64,000 nt of DNA, taken from Variovorax paradoxus_P. Its GTDB lineage: Bacteria > Pseudomonadota > Gammaproteobacteria > Burkholderiales > Burkholderiaceae_C. Each line of letters begins with the position of its first letter. Positions within the stretch are counted from its first letter, which is position 1. Position numbers and translations under genes: made by a program. Below are positions 15,761-25,600 of this stretch, piece after piece. The notes beneath the pieces were generated by a model, which saw only the letters and a program-made list of their open reading frames with translations, did no database searches and was not told the DNA's origin. The DNA is taken from NCBI RefSeq assembly GCF_050627025.1, contig NZ_CP192472.1; one strand, given 5' to 3'.

Positions 15761-18034
15761 ATGACCCAGCCTCACGCGACCCACCCGATTTCCCACGCTT
15801 CCCACACCTTGCAGCCGCCTGAGGTCGATCTGTCGTCCTGCGACCTCGAGCCGATTCGCGTGCCTGGCTCGATCCAGCCGCACGGCCGCATGCTGGTGTT
15901 CGAGCCCGGCTCGCTGGAGCTCGTCGCCTGGAGCGACAACTGGCCCGGCGGCCAGCTGCAAGCCGCGCAGCAGGCCGTTCGCGGCATGGCGCTTCCGGCG
16001 CTCGAACCAGGTGCCAGGCCCGTTTCGCTGGGGGCGCTGCGCGTGGCCGACGAAACCTTCGACGTGGCCGCGCACCGCAGCGACCGCCACCTGTTCGCCG
16101 AGTTCGAGGCCGCGCTGCCCACGGCCGGCAACGAGGCCCCGATCTATTCGCTCGGGCGCGTCTTCCTGCCGAAGCTGCAGGAGGCGTCCACGCTCGAACA
16201 GCTCACGCAACTGGCCGCCGCCGAGATGAAGCGCCTGACCGGCTTCGGCCGCTGCCTGATCTACCGCTTCGATGCGGCCGGGCACGGCGAAGTGCTGGCC
16301 GAAGAAGCCGACACAGGCTACGACAGCTACACCGGCCACCGCTTCCCGGCTTCGGACATTCCGCAGCAGGCGCGCGCGCTCTACCTGGTCAACCAGTTCC
16401 GGCTCATCGCCGACGCCGCCTACACCCCGGTGCCGCTGCGCGCCGCCGACCCGGCGCTCACCGCGGCCGATCTCGATCTTTCGCAGGCGCAGCTGCGCAG
16501 CGTCTCGCCGATACACCTCGAGTACATGCGCAACATGGGCACGCTCGCGTCCATGTCGGTTTCGATCGTGATCGACGGCAAGCTGTGGGGCCTTATCTCT
16601 TGCCACGACCACCGGCCGCGTTTTCTGGACACGGGCACACGGCTCGCCTGCGAGCACCTGGGCCAACTGCTGTCCTTGCAGATCCATTCGAAAGAAAGCA
16701 ACGTTGCCGTGGCCGAGCGGCTGGAGTTGCGTCAGCTCACGCTGCAGATCGTCTCGCACCTGTCGGACAGCGACTCCACGCTGCAGCGCCTGGTGGCGGA
16801 GCCCTCGCTCATGCTGCGCCTTGCACGCGCTACCGGTGCGGCCGTGGTGCGCGACGACGAGGTCTGGAGCGTGGGCGACGTGCCGACGCGCGCGCAGGTG
16901 CTCGAGCTTGCGGGCTGGATTGCCGGCATCGGCACGGAAGTCTACGAAAGCAGCGAACTGCCCGCACACTTCGCGCCCGCGGGCGAGTTTCGGAGCGTGG
17001 CGGCGGGCGTGCTCGCAATCTCGATCTCGCAGGTACACCGGCACCTCATCCTGTGGTTTCGGCCGGAGATCGTGCAGACGATCCAGTGGGCCGGCAATCC
17101 GCAAAAGCCAAGGGCAGCCGAGAGCGGCCGGATTCATCCGCGGTTGAGCTTCGCAAGCTGGGCCGAAGAGGTGCGCGGACGCTCGGCGGCCTGGACCTCG
17201 GCCGAGGTGGGCGCCGCAGTCGAGCTGCGCCAGGCGCTCATTGGCGTGGTGCTGCGCCGCGCCGAAGAACTGGCGGCCGTGGCCACCGAGCTTGGCCGCG
17301 TCAACAAGGAGCTGGAGGCCTTCTCGTACACCGTCTCGCACGACCTGCGCGCGCCCATGCGGCACATCGCTGGCTATGTCGACCTGGTTGCCCAAACGGA
17401 GGGCCGCCAGCTCAGCGAACGCGCACACCGGTACCTGGGACACGTCAAGGATGCAGCCGCCTTCGCGGGGCAAATGGTCGATGCGCTGCTCGATTTTTCT
17501 CGCATGGGCCGCGCCGCGCTGAAGCAGCGCCTGGTCGACACCAAGCCGCTCGTGGACGGGCTGGTGCGCGAGCTTGCGCGGCTGGAGCCTTCGCGCCGCA
17601 TCGAATGGCAGGTCGATGCCGCATTGCCCGCGCTCTACGCCGATCCGCTGCTGCTGCAGGTTGCCGTTCGCAACCTGCTGGCCAATGCGGTCAAGTACTC
17701 GCGCACGCGCGATCCGCAGCGCATCACGGTGCGCGCGATTCGCGGCGAACTGGGCAACGGCCTGGAGGTTCAGGACAACGGCGTGGGCTTCCAGATGAAG
17801 TACGTCGACAAGCTGTTCGGCGTGTTCCAGCGGCTGCATCGGGCTGAGGAATTCGAAGGCACGGGCATCGGCCTGGCCAACGTGAAGCGGATCGTCGAGC
17901 GCCACGGCGGTACGGTGTGGGCAAAGGGAGTGATGGACGAAGGCGCGACCTTCGGCTTTGTCCTGCCCAACCGGGAACAGGGCAACGACCATGCGGTGGG
18001 CACGCCGCCAGACAACGGAGAACAACATGCTTAA
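15761..18034 (+). CDS. bphP: Bacteriophytochrome histidine kinase
   Basis: This 757-residue photoreceptor has PAS (about residues 20-130), GAF (140-310), PHY (320-500), HisKA (515-590) and HATPase (630-745) domains. Cys27, just before the IQPHG motif of the PAS domain, is the expected biliverdin attachment site; the GAF domain has PASDIP at 196-201. The phospho-acceptor is His527 in the SHDLRAPMRH box, and the ATPase domain has an N-box and GTGIGL. It would sense red/far-red light and pass phosphate to the regulator encoded next. It overlaps that gene by 8 bases. Confidence 0.95.
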   Translation: MTQPHATHPISHASHTLQPPEVDLSSCDLEPIRVPGSIQPHGRMLVFEPGSLELVAWSDNWPGGQLQAAQQAVRGMALPALEPGARPVSLGALRVADETFDVAAHRSDRHLFAEFEAALPTAGNEAPIYSLGRVFLPKLQEASTLEQLTQLAAAEMKRLTGFGRCLIYRFDAAGHGEVLAEEADTGYDSYTGHRFPASDIPQQARALYLVNQFRLIADAAYTPVPLRAADPALTAADLDLSQAQLRSVSPIHLEYMRNMGTLASMSVSIVIDGKLWGLISCHDHRPRFLDTGTRLACEHLGQLLSLQIHSKESNVAVAERLELRQLTLQIVSHLSDSDSTLQRLVAEPSLMLRLARATGAAVVRDDEVWSVGDVPTRAQVLELAGWIAGIGTEVYESSELPAHFAPAGEFRSVAAGVLAISISQVHRHLILWFRPEIVQTIQWAGNPQKPRAAESGRIHPRLSFASWAEEVRGRSAAWTSAEVGAAVELRQALIGVVLRRAEELAAVATELGRVNKELEAFSYTVSHDLRAPMRHIAGYVDLVAQTEGRQLSERAHRYLGHVKDAAAFAGQMVDALLDFSRMGRAALKQRLVDTKPLVDGLVRELARLEPSRRIEWQVDAALPALYADPLLLQVAVRNLLANAVKYSRTRDPQRITVRAIRGELGNGLEVQDNGVGFQMKYVDKLFGVFQRLHRAEEFEGTGIGLANVKRIVERHGGTVWAKGVMDEGATFGFVLPNREQGNDHAVGTPPDNGEQHA

Positions 18035-18485
18035 GCCGATCCTGCTCGTCGAAGACGACAAGCGAGACCTGGAGCTCACCCTCATTGCGCTGGAGCGCAG
18101 CCAGCTTGCAAACGATGTCATCGTGCTGCGCGACGGAGCCATGGCGCTCGATTACCTGCGGCGCGAGGGCGAATATGCCGGTCGCGCCGAAGGCAACCCG
18201 GCCGTCATCCTGTTGGACCTGAAGCTGCCCAAGGTCACCGGCCTGGAAGTGCTGCAGGCGGTGCGCGCCGATTCGGGGCTGCGCAGCATTCCGGTGGTCA
18301 TGCTCACGTCTTCGCAAGAAGAGTCGGACGTGCTGCGCAGCTACGAGTTCGGCGTGAACGCCTATGTGGTGAAGCCTGTAGCGTTCGACCAGTTTGTCTC
18401 GGCCATTGCCGAGCTCGGTATTTTCTGGGCGGTGCTCAACGAGCCGCCGCCAGGTTCGCTGAAGGCGGCGCGCCGAAATGAATAG
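18027..18485 (+). CDS. Single-domain response regulator (Rcp1/BphR type)
   Basis: This 152-residue protein is one receiver domain with acidic pocket VEDD, phospho-acceptor Asp64 in ILLDLKLP, a TSS switch residue and the VVKP lysine. There is no DNA-binding domain, as in cyanobacterial Rcp1 which is paired with phytochrome kinases. The start lies inside the end of bphP (8-base overlap) and its own end overlaps the following hybrid kinase by 8 bases, so translation of all three is likely coupled. It probably relays phosphate from BphP. Confidence 0.92.
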   Translation: MLKPILLVEDDKRDLELTLIALERSQLANDVIVLRDGAMALDYLRREGEYAGRAEGNPAVILLDLKLPKVTGLEVLQAVRADSGLRSIPVVMLTSSQEESDVLRSYEFGVNAYVVKPVAFDQFVSAIAELGIFWAVLNEPPPGSLKAARRNE

Positions 18486-20685
18486 CCGCAGCGTCGCAAG
18501 CGGGCCGAACGAGATCGTCATGCCCGCCACCATCGACGTGCTGATCCTCGAGGACTCGCGCTTCGACGCGGAGCTTTTGGGCGAGGCCCTCCTGGCCGCG
18601 CTGCCGCAGGCGCAAACGAGGGCCGTGCGCGACGAGGGCGACTTTGTCGCGGCACTTGCCGAGCGCAGCCCTTCGCTCATCCTGTCCGACTACGAACTGC
18701 CGGGCTTCTCGGGCGCCGAGGCGCTCGAGATCGCGCAGCGCATGGCGCCCGAGACGCCTTTCATCTTCGTCTCGGGGGTGATCGGCGAGGACAACGCGGT
18801 CGAGCTGCTCAAGCGCGGCGCAACCGACTATGTGAGCAAGGGGCGGCTCGCGCGCCTGCCGGTGGTGCTCGACCGCGCCCTCAAGGAGGCCGCCGACCGC
18901 CGCGCCAAGCGGGTGGCGGAATCCCAGTTGCAGGCAGCGAACGAGGCCTTCCGCGAGGCCGAGTTGCGCAGGCTTGCGCTGATGGAGCTGGGTGACCGCA
19001 TCCGCGACATCGACTCCCCCGCCGAGATTGCCTACCTCGCATCGGCCATGCTGGGCGAGCGCCTTCGCGTGGACCGTGCGGGCTACGGGCTGGTGGACAA
19101 GGCGGCCGAGACGATATCGATCGACCGCGACTGGACCGCGCCCGGTGTTGCCAGCCTTGCGGGCCTGCTGCATTTTCGCGACTACGGTTCCTATATTGAA
19201 GACCTGCAACGCGGCGCAACCGTGGCCTTTGCCGATGCGCGGCTCGACCCGCGCACCCGCGACAACGCCGACGCGCTTGTGGCCCTTACCGCCCGCGCGG
19301 TCGTCAACATGCCGCTTACCGAGCGCGGCGGGCTGGTCGGGCTGCTCTACCTCAACCACGGGCAGGCGCGCGAGTGGACGCAGGACGAACTCGACTTTGT
19401 GCGCGAGACCGGCGACCGGGTGCGCTCGGCCATTGCGCGGCGCGAGGCGCAGATCGAACTGCAGGCCTTCGCCGAATCGCTGGAGCGGCAGGTCGAAGAA
19501 CGTGCCGCCGAGCTGGAGGCCGCGCGTGAGCAGTTGCGCCAAAGCCAGAAGCTCGAGGCCGTGGGCCAGCTCACGGGTGGGCTCGCGCACGACTTCAACA
19601 ACCTGCTGGCGGCCATCAGCGGCAGCCTCGAGTTGATGCGCCGGCGTGCCATCGACGGGCAGCCCGCCGAGTTGGAGCGCTACATCGGCGTGGCGCAGGG
19701 TGCGGTCAAGCGCGCGGCCGCGCTCACGCACCGGTTGCTCGCCTTCTCGCGCCGCCAGACGCTGGAGCCCAAGCCGCTCAATGCCAACCGGCTGGTGTCG
19801 GACATGGAAGAGCTGCTGCGCCGCACGCTCGGCCCCGAGATCGAGCTGGAGCGCGTGGCCGCAGTGGGGCTGTGGAACGTGCATGCCGATCCGAGCCAGC
19901 TGGAGAATGCGCTGCTCAACCTGTGCATCAACGCGCGAGACGCCATGCCCGAAGGCGGCAAGCTGGTAATTGAAACCGCCAACCGCTGGGTCGATGCGCG
20001 TACCGCCAAGGAACGCGACATGCCCAATGGGCAATACGTGTCGCTGACCGTGAGCGACAACGGCGTGGGCATGACGCCCGAGGTGGTGGCGCGCGCCTTC
20101 GACCCCTTCTTTACGACCAAGCCCATCGGCATGGGCACGGGGCTGGGGCTTTCGATGATCTACGGCTTTGCCAAGCAGTCGGGCGGGCAGGTGCGCATTT
20201 ATTCCGAGCCGGGCAAGGGCACCTCGGTGAGCATCTACCTGCCGCGCCACGACGCGCAGGAAGAGGCCGCGAGCGAACCGGTGGAGGCGCCGCTTGCGCC
20301 GCGCGCCGACCAGGGGGACACGGTGCTGGTGGTCGACGACGAGCCCGCGCTGCGAATGATCATTGTCGAAGTGATGCGCGGCCTGGGCTACGCCACGCTG
20401 GAGGCCGGCGACGGTGCGGGCGCGCTGCGCATTTTGCAGTCGCCGCGCCAGCGGATCGACCTGCTGGTGAGCGACGTGGGCCTGCCCGGCGGCATGAACG
20501 GCCGGCAGGTGGCCGATGCGGCGCGCACCGCGCGGCCCGGGCTCAAGGTACTGTTCATTACCGGCTATGCCGAGAACGCGGTTCTGAGCCACGGCCACCT
20601 CGACCCTGGCATGCATGTGATGACCAAGCCCTTCGAGATGGACGTGCTCGCGCGGCGCGTGAAGGAACTGATCGAGTCTCGCTAG
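18478..20685 (+). CDS. Hybrid sensor kinase with REC-GAF-HisKA-HATPase-REC architecture
   Basis: This 735-residue cytoplasmic protein has an N-terminal receiver domain with phospho-acceptor Asp71, a GAF domain (about 165-325), a coiled segment, a HisKA box with His371 in LAHDFNNLL, an HATPase domain with DPFFTTKP and GTGLGLSM, and a C-terminal receiver with Asp666. It has no membrane segments. A kinase that begins with a receiver is a natural relay target: phosphate from BphP could enter at the first receiver and gate the kinase, which then uses the second receiver. That order is inference from the architecture and the overlapping genes. No output DNA-binding protein is encoded next to it. 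Confidence 0.92.
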   Translation: MNSRSVASGPNEIVMPATIDVLILEDSRFDAELLGEALLAALPQAQTRAVRDEGDFVAALAERSPSLILSDYELPGFSGAEALEIAQRMAPETPFIFVSGVIGEDNAVELLKRGATDYVSKGRLARLPVVLDRALKEAADRRAKRVAESQLQAANEAFREAELRRLALMELGDRIRDIDSPAEIAYLASAMLGERLRVDRAGYGLVDKAAETISIDRDWTAPGVASLAGLLHFRDYGSYIEDLQRGATVAFADARLDPRTRDNADALVALTARAVVNMPLTERGGLVGLLYLNHGQAREWTQDELDFVRETGDRVRSAIARREAQIELQAFAESLERQVEERAAELEAAREQLRQSQKLEAVGQLTGGLAHDFNNLLAAISGSLELMRRRAIDGQPAELERYIGVAQGAVKRAAALTHRLLAFSRRQTLEPKPLNANRLVSDMEELLRRTLGPEIELERVAAVGLWNVHADPSQLENALLNLCINARDAMPEGGKLVIETANRWVDARTAKERDMPNGQYVSLTVSDNGVGMTPEVVARAFDPFFTTKPIGMGTGLGLSMIYGFAKQSGGQVRIYSEPGKGTSVSIYLPRHDAQEEAASEPVEAPLAPRADQGDTVLVVDDEPALRMIIVEVMRGLGYATLEAGDGAGALRILQSPRQRIDLLVSDVGLPGGMNGRQVADAARTARPGLKVLFITGYAENAVLSHGHLDPGMHVMTKPFEMDVLARRVKELIESR

Positions 20686-20727
20686 GTTTCGCCAGGGCCT
20701 TGTTGGCACCGCCCGGCGCCGGGGGCG

Positions 20728-21546
20728 TCAGCGGGCCGTGAGCGGCTCCAGCCCGGTCTTCGAGATCGTGGGCGCCGCGGCCGGCGAGTTGAGGTAGCGA
20801 ATCAGCTGCCGCGCGCCTTCCGGCTGCTTCGATGCGGTCGCAATACCTGCAGAGAACACCGTGTTGCGCTGCACCTCGGCGGGCAGCGGGCCGATGTAGT
20901 CGATGCCCTCGATCGGCAGCAGTTCGCTCACCTGCTGCAGCCCCAGTGCCGCGTCGCCGCGCGCCACCACGGTGCCAACGCGCTCGCTCAGGATGCGCTT
21001 GCTCTTTGGCTTGACCTGGTCTTCGATGCCGAGCTTCTTGAGCAGCTCGGTCTCGTAGTAGGTGCCGCTTGCGCTGGCCGAATAGGCGATGGAAGGCGCG
21101 GCCACCAGCGTGCGCTTGAGCGCATCGACCGTAGAGATGTCGGGCTTGGGCGCGCCCTTGCGCACCGCAAAGCCGATGGCAGAGCGCACCAGGTCGACCT
21201 GGCTCCCCGGCACCACCTTGCCTTGCGCCACCAGCGCGTCGAGCGCCGGGCGCGCAAGGATCACCACGTCAGCCGGTTCGTTGCGCGACAGGCGGCTTGG
21301 AATCGAGTCTTCGGCGTTGCCCATCGAGGCGCCATAGGCGGTCTTGACCGTGTAGCCGCTGCTTCGCTCGAAGCCGGGGCGCAGATCGTTGTAGGCGGCA
21401 GTGAAGCCGCCCGAGGTCATCACATGGATGTCGCCGCCGGCCGGTTGCTGCTTGCCGAAGCTTCCGCAACCGGCAAGTGCGGCCGCAGCGGCCAGCAGGG
21501 CCGCGCGGCGGGTAAGGCGATGCAACGAGAAAGGCTGGGTCTTCAT
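20728..21546 (-). CDS. ModA-like extracellular solute-binding lipoprotein
   Basis: This 272-residue protein has a twin-arginine-like TRRAALLA followed by a lipobox ending AGC, then a type II binding-protein fold with DIHVMTSGGF and DVVILARPALDAL, as in molybdate-type (ModA) binding proteins. Substituted residues in the oxyanion pocket cannot be judged by eye, so molybdate is only the family default. No modB or modC is adjacent. It lies downstream of the LuxR-type regulator gene on the same strand with a 149-base gap containing its own promoter-like sequence, so it is probably a separate transcription unit. Confidence 0.8.
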   Translation of the reverse strand: MKTQPFSLHRLTRRAALLAAAAALAGCGSFGKQQPAGGDIHVMTSGGFTAAYNDLRPGFERSSGYTVKTAYGASMGNAEDSIPSRLSRNEPADVVILARPALDALVAQGKVVPGSQVDLVRSAIGFAVRKGAPKPDISTVDALKRTLVAAPSIAYSASASGTYYETELLKKLGIEDQVKPKSKRILSERVGTVVARGDAALGLQQVSELLPIEGIDYIGPLPAEVQRNTVFSAGIATASKQPEGARQLIRYLNSPAAAPTISKTGLEPLTAR

Positions 21547-21653
21547 GATGTCTCCTGAGTGGTCATGCCCATCGTAGGCAGCAAGGCTGTCATTCAGCCC
21601 TCAGCATCTTTGGGGTAAGTACCGAGGGGAGTGGCCTGTCATGAAGACTTTGG

Positions 21654-21682
21654 ATTACAGGCTGGAGCTTCGGCCTCGTCAA
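21654..21682 (-). promoter_or_regulatory. Sigma-70-like promoter for the ModA-like gene
   Basis: On the minus strand TTGACG (21682-21677) and TGTAAT (21659-21654) are separated by 17 bases, a good match to the vegetative consensus. It would give a leader of about 100 bases with a small GGCTG/CAGCC hairpin before the gene. Confidence 0.45.
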
Positions 21683-21695
21683 CGCGGGCTCTTGA

Positions 21696-22601
21696 TCAGG
21701 CCAGTTGTCCGCTCGCCAACGCCGCCGCGGCTGCGCGCGTTTCCACGCCGAGCTTCTCGAAGATGTGCTCCAGGTGCTTGTTGACCGTGCGCGGGCTGGT
21801 GCCGAGGATTTCGCCGATGTCGCGGTTGGTCTTGCCCTTGGCAAGCCACGACAGCACCTCCGTCTCTCGCGGCGTCAGCGCCGCTTCGGCGAGCCGTGCC
21901 GAAGAAATGCCGGCCGCACTTTCGCGCTGCACCGCAAAAAGCAGCATGGTTTCGCCGAGTGCCGCGGCGCCGAGGTTGCGCACCGAGAGCCGCGTGCCTG
22001 CGGCCGTCGTAAGGGCTATTGCGGCGCCCTGCGCAAGCACAGGCCCTAGCGACGCCGGCAGCAGGCCCGCTGCGGGCGGTGCATCCATGGCGTGCAGCCA
22101 CAGCGCGGCTTGCGGAGAACGCCATGCGATGCGCCCGTGCGCATCGACAAAAACCACGCCCATGCCCGCCACGTCGACAGCGTCGCGCGCCATGCGGGTG
22201 ATGCGCGCGTTGCGCGTGTGCGTGTGCAGCCGCGCAAGCACTTCCTGCGCGCGAATGGGCTTCACCACGTAATCGACGCCGCCGCACTCGAAGCCTTCGA
22301 CCACGTGCGCCGTTTCTGAAAGGCCGGTCATGAAAAGCACCGGAATGTGCGCGAGCGCCGCGTTGGCCTTGATGCGCCGGCAGGTCTCGAAGCCCGAGAG
22401 GCCGGGCATCAGCCCGTCGAGCAGGATGGCATCGGGCACCACCAGTTCAAGGCGCTGCAGCGCGGCCTCGCCGTCGGCGGCAACCAGCACGGTGTAGCCG
22501 CTCGATTCGAGCGTGTCGCACAGCATGCCGAGGCTGCTGGGTGCATCGTCCACCACCAGCACCACGGGGCGTTCGGTTTCAGGGGGTGAGAGTGTCTGCA
22601 T
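21696..22601 (-). CDS. Response regulator with LuxR/NarL-type DNA-binding domain
   Basis: This 301-residue protein has a receiver domain (about 12-130) with Asp62 in AILLDGLMPG, a middle PAS-like segment (about 140-225), and a C-terminal LuxR-type helix-turn-helix beginning LTPRETEVLSWLAKG. The middle segment is an extra sensing or dimerising part not found in ordinary NarL proteins. Its start overlaps the end of the permease-kinase gene by 23 bases, so the two are made together and this is almost certainly the kinase's output. The nearest divergent target is the urea/amide operon. Confidence 0.9.
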   Translation of the reverse strand: MQTLSPPETERPVVLVVDDAPSSLGMLCDTLESSGYTVLVAADGEAALQRLELVVPDAILLDGLMPGLSGFETCRRIKANAALAHIPVLFMTGLSETAHVVEGFECGGVDYVVKPIRAQEVLARLHTHTRNARITRMARDAVDVAGMGVVFVDAHGRIAWRSPQAALWLHAMDAPPAAGLLPASLGPVLAQGAAIALTTAAGTRLSVRNLGAAALGETMLLFAVQRESAAGISSARLAEAALTPRETEVLSWLAKGKTNRDIGEILGTSPRTVNKHLEHIFEKLGVETRAAAAALASGQLA

Positions 22602-25600
22602 CTTCTGCGATTGCCTTGCGGAGATTGTCGAGTTCGAAGCGGGTCACCATGCCGCGCAGCCAAGTGCAGGCTGCGGCCGCAGGGGGAGAGGCGGCGGCAA
22701 GCCGGTCGAGCACCTGGTGCAGGCCGCGCACGTGGCCCATTTGCACGAGCCGCATCAGCTCTGCGCGGTCGTCTTCGGAAAGGGCGAGCTGCTCCGGCCG
22801 GGGCGCTGCCTCGGCCGTGGGCGGCATGGCTTCGTTCAGCGCCAGCCATTCGAGCCCGAGGTGGCGCTCCAGAGTGGCAATCAGCTCCGATTCGATCACC
22901 GGCTTGCCTACGAAGGCCTGGCAGCCGGCGGCGCGCAGAAGCTCGGTCTGGTTCTCGAACATGTTGGCCGAGACGATGATGATCGGAATGCCGCTGAAGC
23001 CCGAGGCGCGCACCAGGGCAGCGGTTTGCCAGCCGTCCATGTCGTCCATGGTCAGGTCCAGGAGAATTGCGCTGGGCAGGTCTTCGCGCAGGCTGTCGAG
23101 GCACTCGGTGCCGCTCGCGGCCTCGCGCACCTCGAAGCCCAGCGGCACCAGCATGCCGGCCAGCATTTGCCGCTGCACCGGCTGGTCGTCGACCACCAGC
23201 AGGGTGCGCCGCTCGCCGATGTAGCCCGACACCAGCCGCCGCAGCGCACCGGCTTGCGCCTGCGGACCGGGGTCGGCCACCTCGCGCAAATACACGCGCA
23301 CGCTGAATGTGCTGCCTGCGGGCGAGGTGGCAGCCAGGGCCAGCTCGCCGCCCATGAGCGATGTGAGAAGGCCGGTAATCGTGAGGCCAAGGCCTGTGCC
23401 CGGCTCACCGCGCCGCCGGCCCGCGGCCCCGCGTTCGAACGGCAGAAAAATGCGCTGGTGGTCTTGCGGCGCCACGCCGATGCCGGTGTCGATCACGTCG
23501 AAGCGCAGCACTTCGCGCCGCGCATCCACATGCAGCGTGACTGTGCCGGTGTCGGTAAAGCGCACCGCGTTGGCCAGCAGGTTGATGAGAATCTGCCGCA
23601 GCCGCTTGGCGTCGGCATGCACCCAGGGCGGCAACCTGCCGCTGTGGGTGTACACGAACGCGAGGCCCTTGTTCTCGGCCTGCGGCCGCACCATGTGCAC
23701 CACCTCGTCCAGGAAGGCGGGCAGTGCGAGCGGCGCGGGCTCCAGTTGCAGGCGGCCGGCCTCTATGCGCGCCAGGTCGAGCAGCCCGTCGATCAGCCCG
23801 AGCATGTGCTCGCCGCTGCGCTGTATGGTCTGCACCGCTTCGCGCGGCGGCGCCACGGCTTCGCCCTTGAGCAGGATCTGCGAGTAGCCGAGGATGCTGT
23901 TCAGCGGCGTTCGCAGCTCGTGCGTCATGCCGGCCACGTAGCGCGTCTTCGCCTGGTTGGCGGCCTCGGCTGCTTCCTTGGCGGTTTGCAGGGCGGCATC
24001 GGTACGCCGGTGCGCCTCGATCTCTACGGTGAGCAGGTGGTTGTGCCGGTTCGATTCTTCCTGCGCCATTTGCCGGCTCTCGCTGCCCAGCACAATCCAC
24101 CACGCGGCCACCGCAGCCACCAGCGAGAGCAGCGCAAACACCTTGAGAAAGGCGCTGCGCAAGGCGGGGTCCATGGCATCGGAGCCCGTGATGGTTTCTT
24201 GCGCATACACCACGCCCATCACCGTGGCCAGCAGCGCGACGAGCGAGGTGGCCACCATCAGGTAGTGCGCCACCCGAAAATTGAGCCGCGCCGAAAGCGC
24301 CGGAGGCAGCAGCGCCTTGAGCCAGCCGCTCATCTGCTCGGCGGCGCGCGAGTCGGTCTTGCAGCGGTCGTGGCAGCGCGATTCGAGCGTGCAGCACAGC
24401 GAGCAGATCGGCGCGCTGTAGGCCGGGCAATGCGCCATGTCTTCAGACTCGAAGCTGTTGTCGCACACCGAGCACTTGACCATCTGCCCCGGCGTCCAGC
24501 GCTGGATGTCGGTGCGCGCCAGGTAGTAGCGCCCGCGCGTGCGCCACGCGAGCAACGGCGAAACGGCCAGTGCCGTGATGAGCGCAATGAATGGCGAGAA
24601 CGCCCGCGCCCATTGCCCCAGAACGCCGGAGTAGGCCAGCATGGCAAGCGCAGCCGCCACCAGCATCGCGCACAGGCCCACGGGGTTGATGTCGTAGAGG
24701 TGCGCGCGCTTGAACTCGATGGTGCGCGGGCTCCAGCCCAGTGGCTTGTTGATGACCAGATCGGCCACCAGCGCGCCGACCCATGCAATGGCAATGTTGC
24801 TGTAGAAGCCCAGCACGTGCTCCAGCGCCGCGAACACGCCCAGCGTCATCAGCAGGATGGCGATCACCACGTTGAAAACCAGCCACACCACGCGGCCCGG
24901 GTGGCTGTGCGTGAGCCGCGCAAAAAAATTGGACCAGGCCAGCGAGCCCGCATAGGCGTTGGTCAGGTTGATCTTCATCTGCGACACCACCACGAAGAGG
25001 GTGGTGATTGCCAGCACCCAGGCCGGATCGCGCAGCACGTAGGAAAAGCCGGTGAGGTACATCAGCGTGGGCTCTATCGCGTGCTTGCCGGGAATCTCGT
25101 GCTGCAGCGCCAGAAAGGCGAGGAAGGCGCCGCCCATCATCTTCAGCATGCCCGGCACGATCCAGCCCGGCCCCGACACCAGCACCGCAGCCCACCAGCG
25201 GCCCCGGTTGGCGGCCGTCTTCTCGGGCAGGAAGCGCAGGTAGTCGACCTGCTCGCCTATCTGCACCACCAGCGAGAAGGCCACCGTGGCTGCAGCGCCG
25301 AACATCAGCGGGTCGAAGCCGCTGCTGTCGGACGTGCGGCCCACCAGGCCGGTGAAGTCGGCATAGAGCTCGGGCTTCTTGACCAGCACCGCAACGAAGG
25401 GGCAGATGAACAGCACGATCCAGATAGGCTGCGTCCACAACTGCAGGCCCGAGATGAGCGTGATGCCGCGCATGACCAGCGGCACGATCACGATCGACGA
25501 GAGCAGGTACAGCAGCGGCAGCGGCCAGTCGATGTACAGCTGCAGCGCCAGCGCGAGGATGGCCGCCTCGAGCGCGAAGAAGATGAAGGTAAAGCTCGCG

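Noticed and set aside
15647..18142. 831-codon open frame on the minus strand
   Set aside because: It lies exactly opposite bphP, whose domains and motifs are unambiguous. Long antisense frames are normal at this GC content, and its translation is rich in His, Arg and Gln without family motifs.
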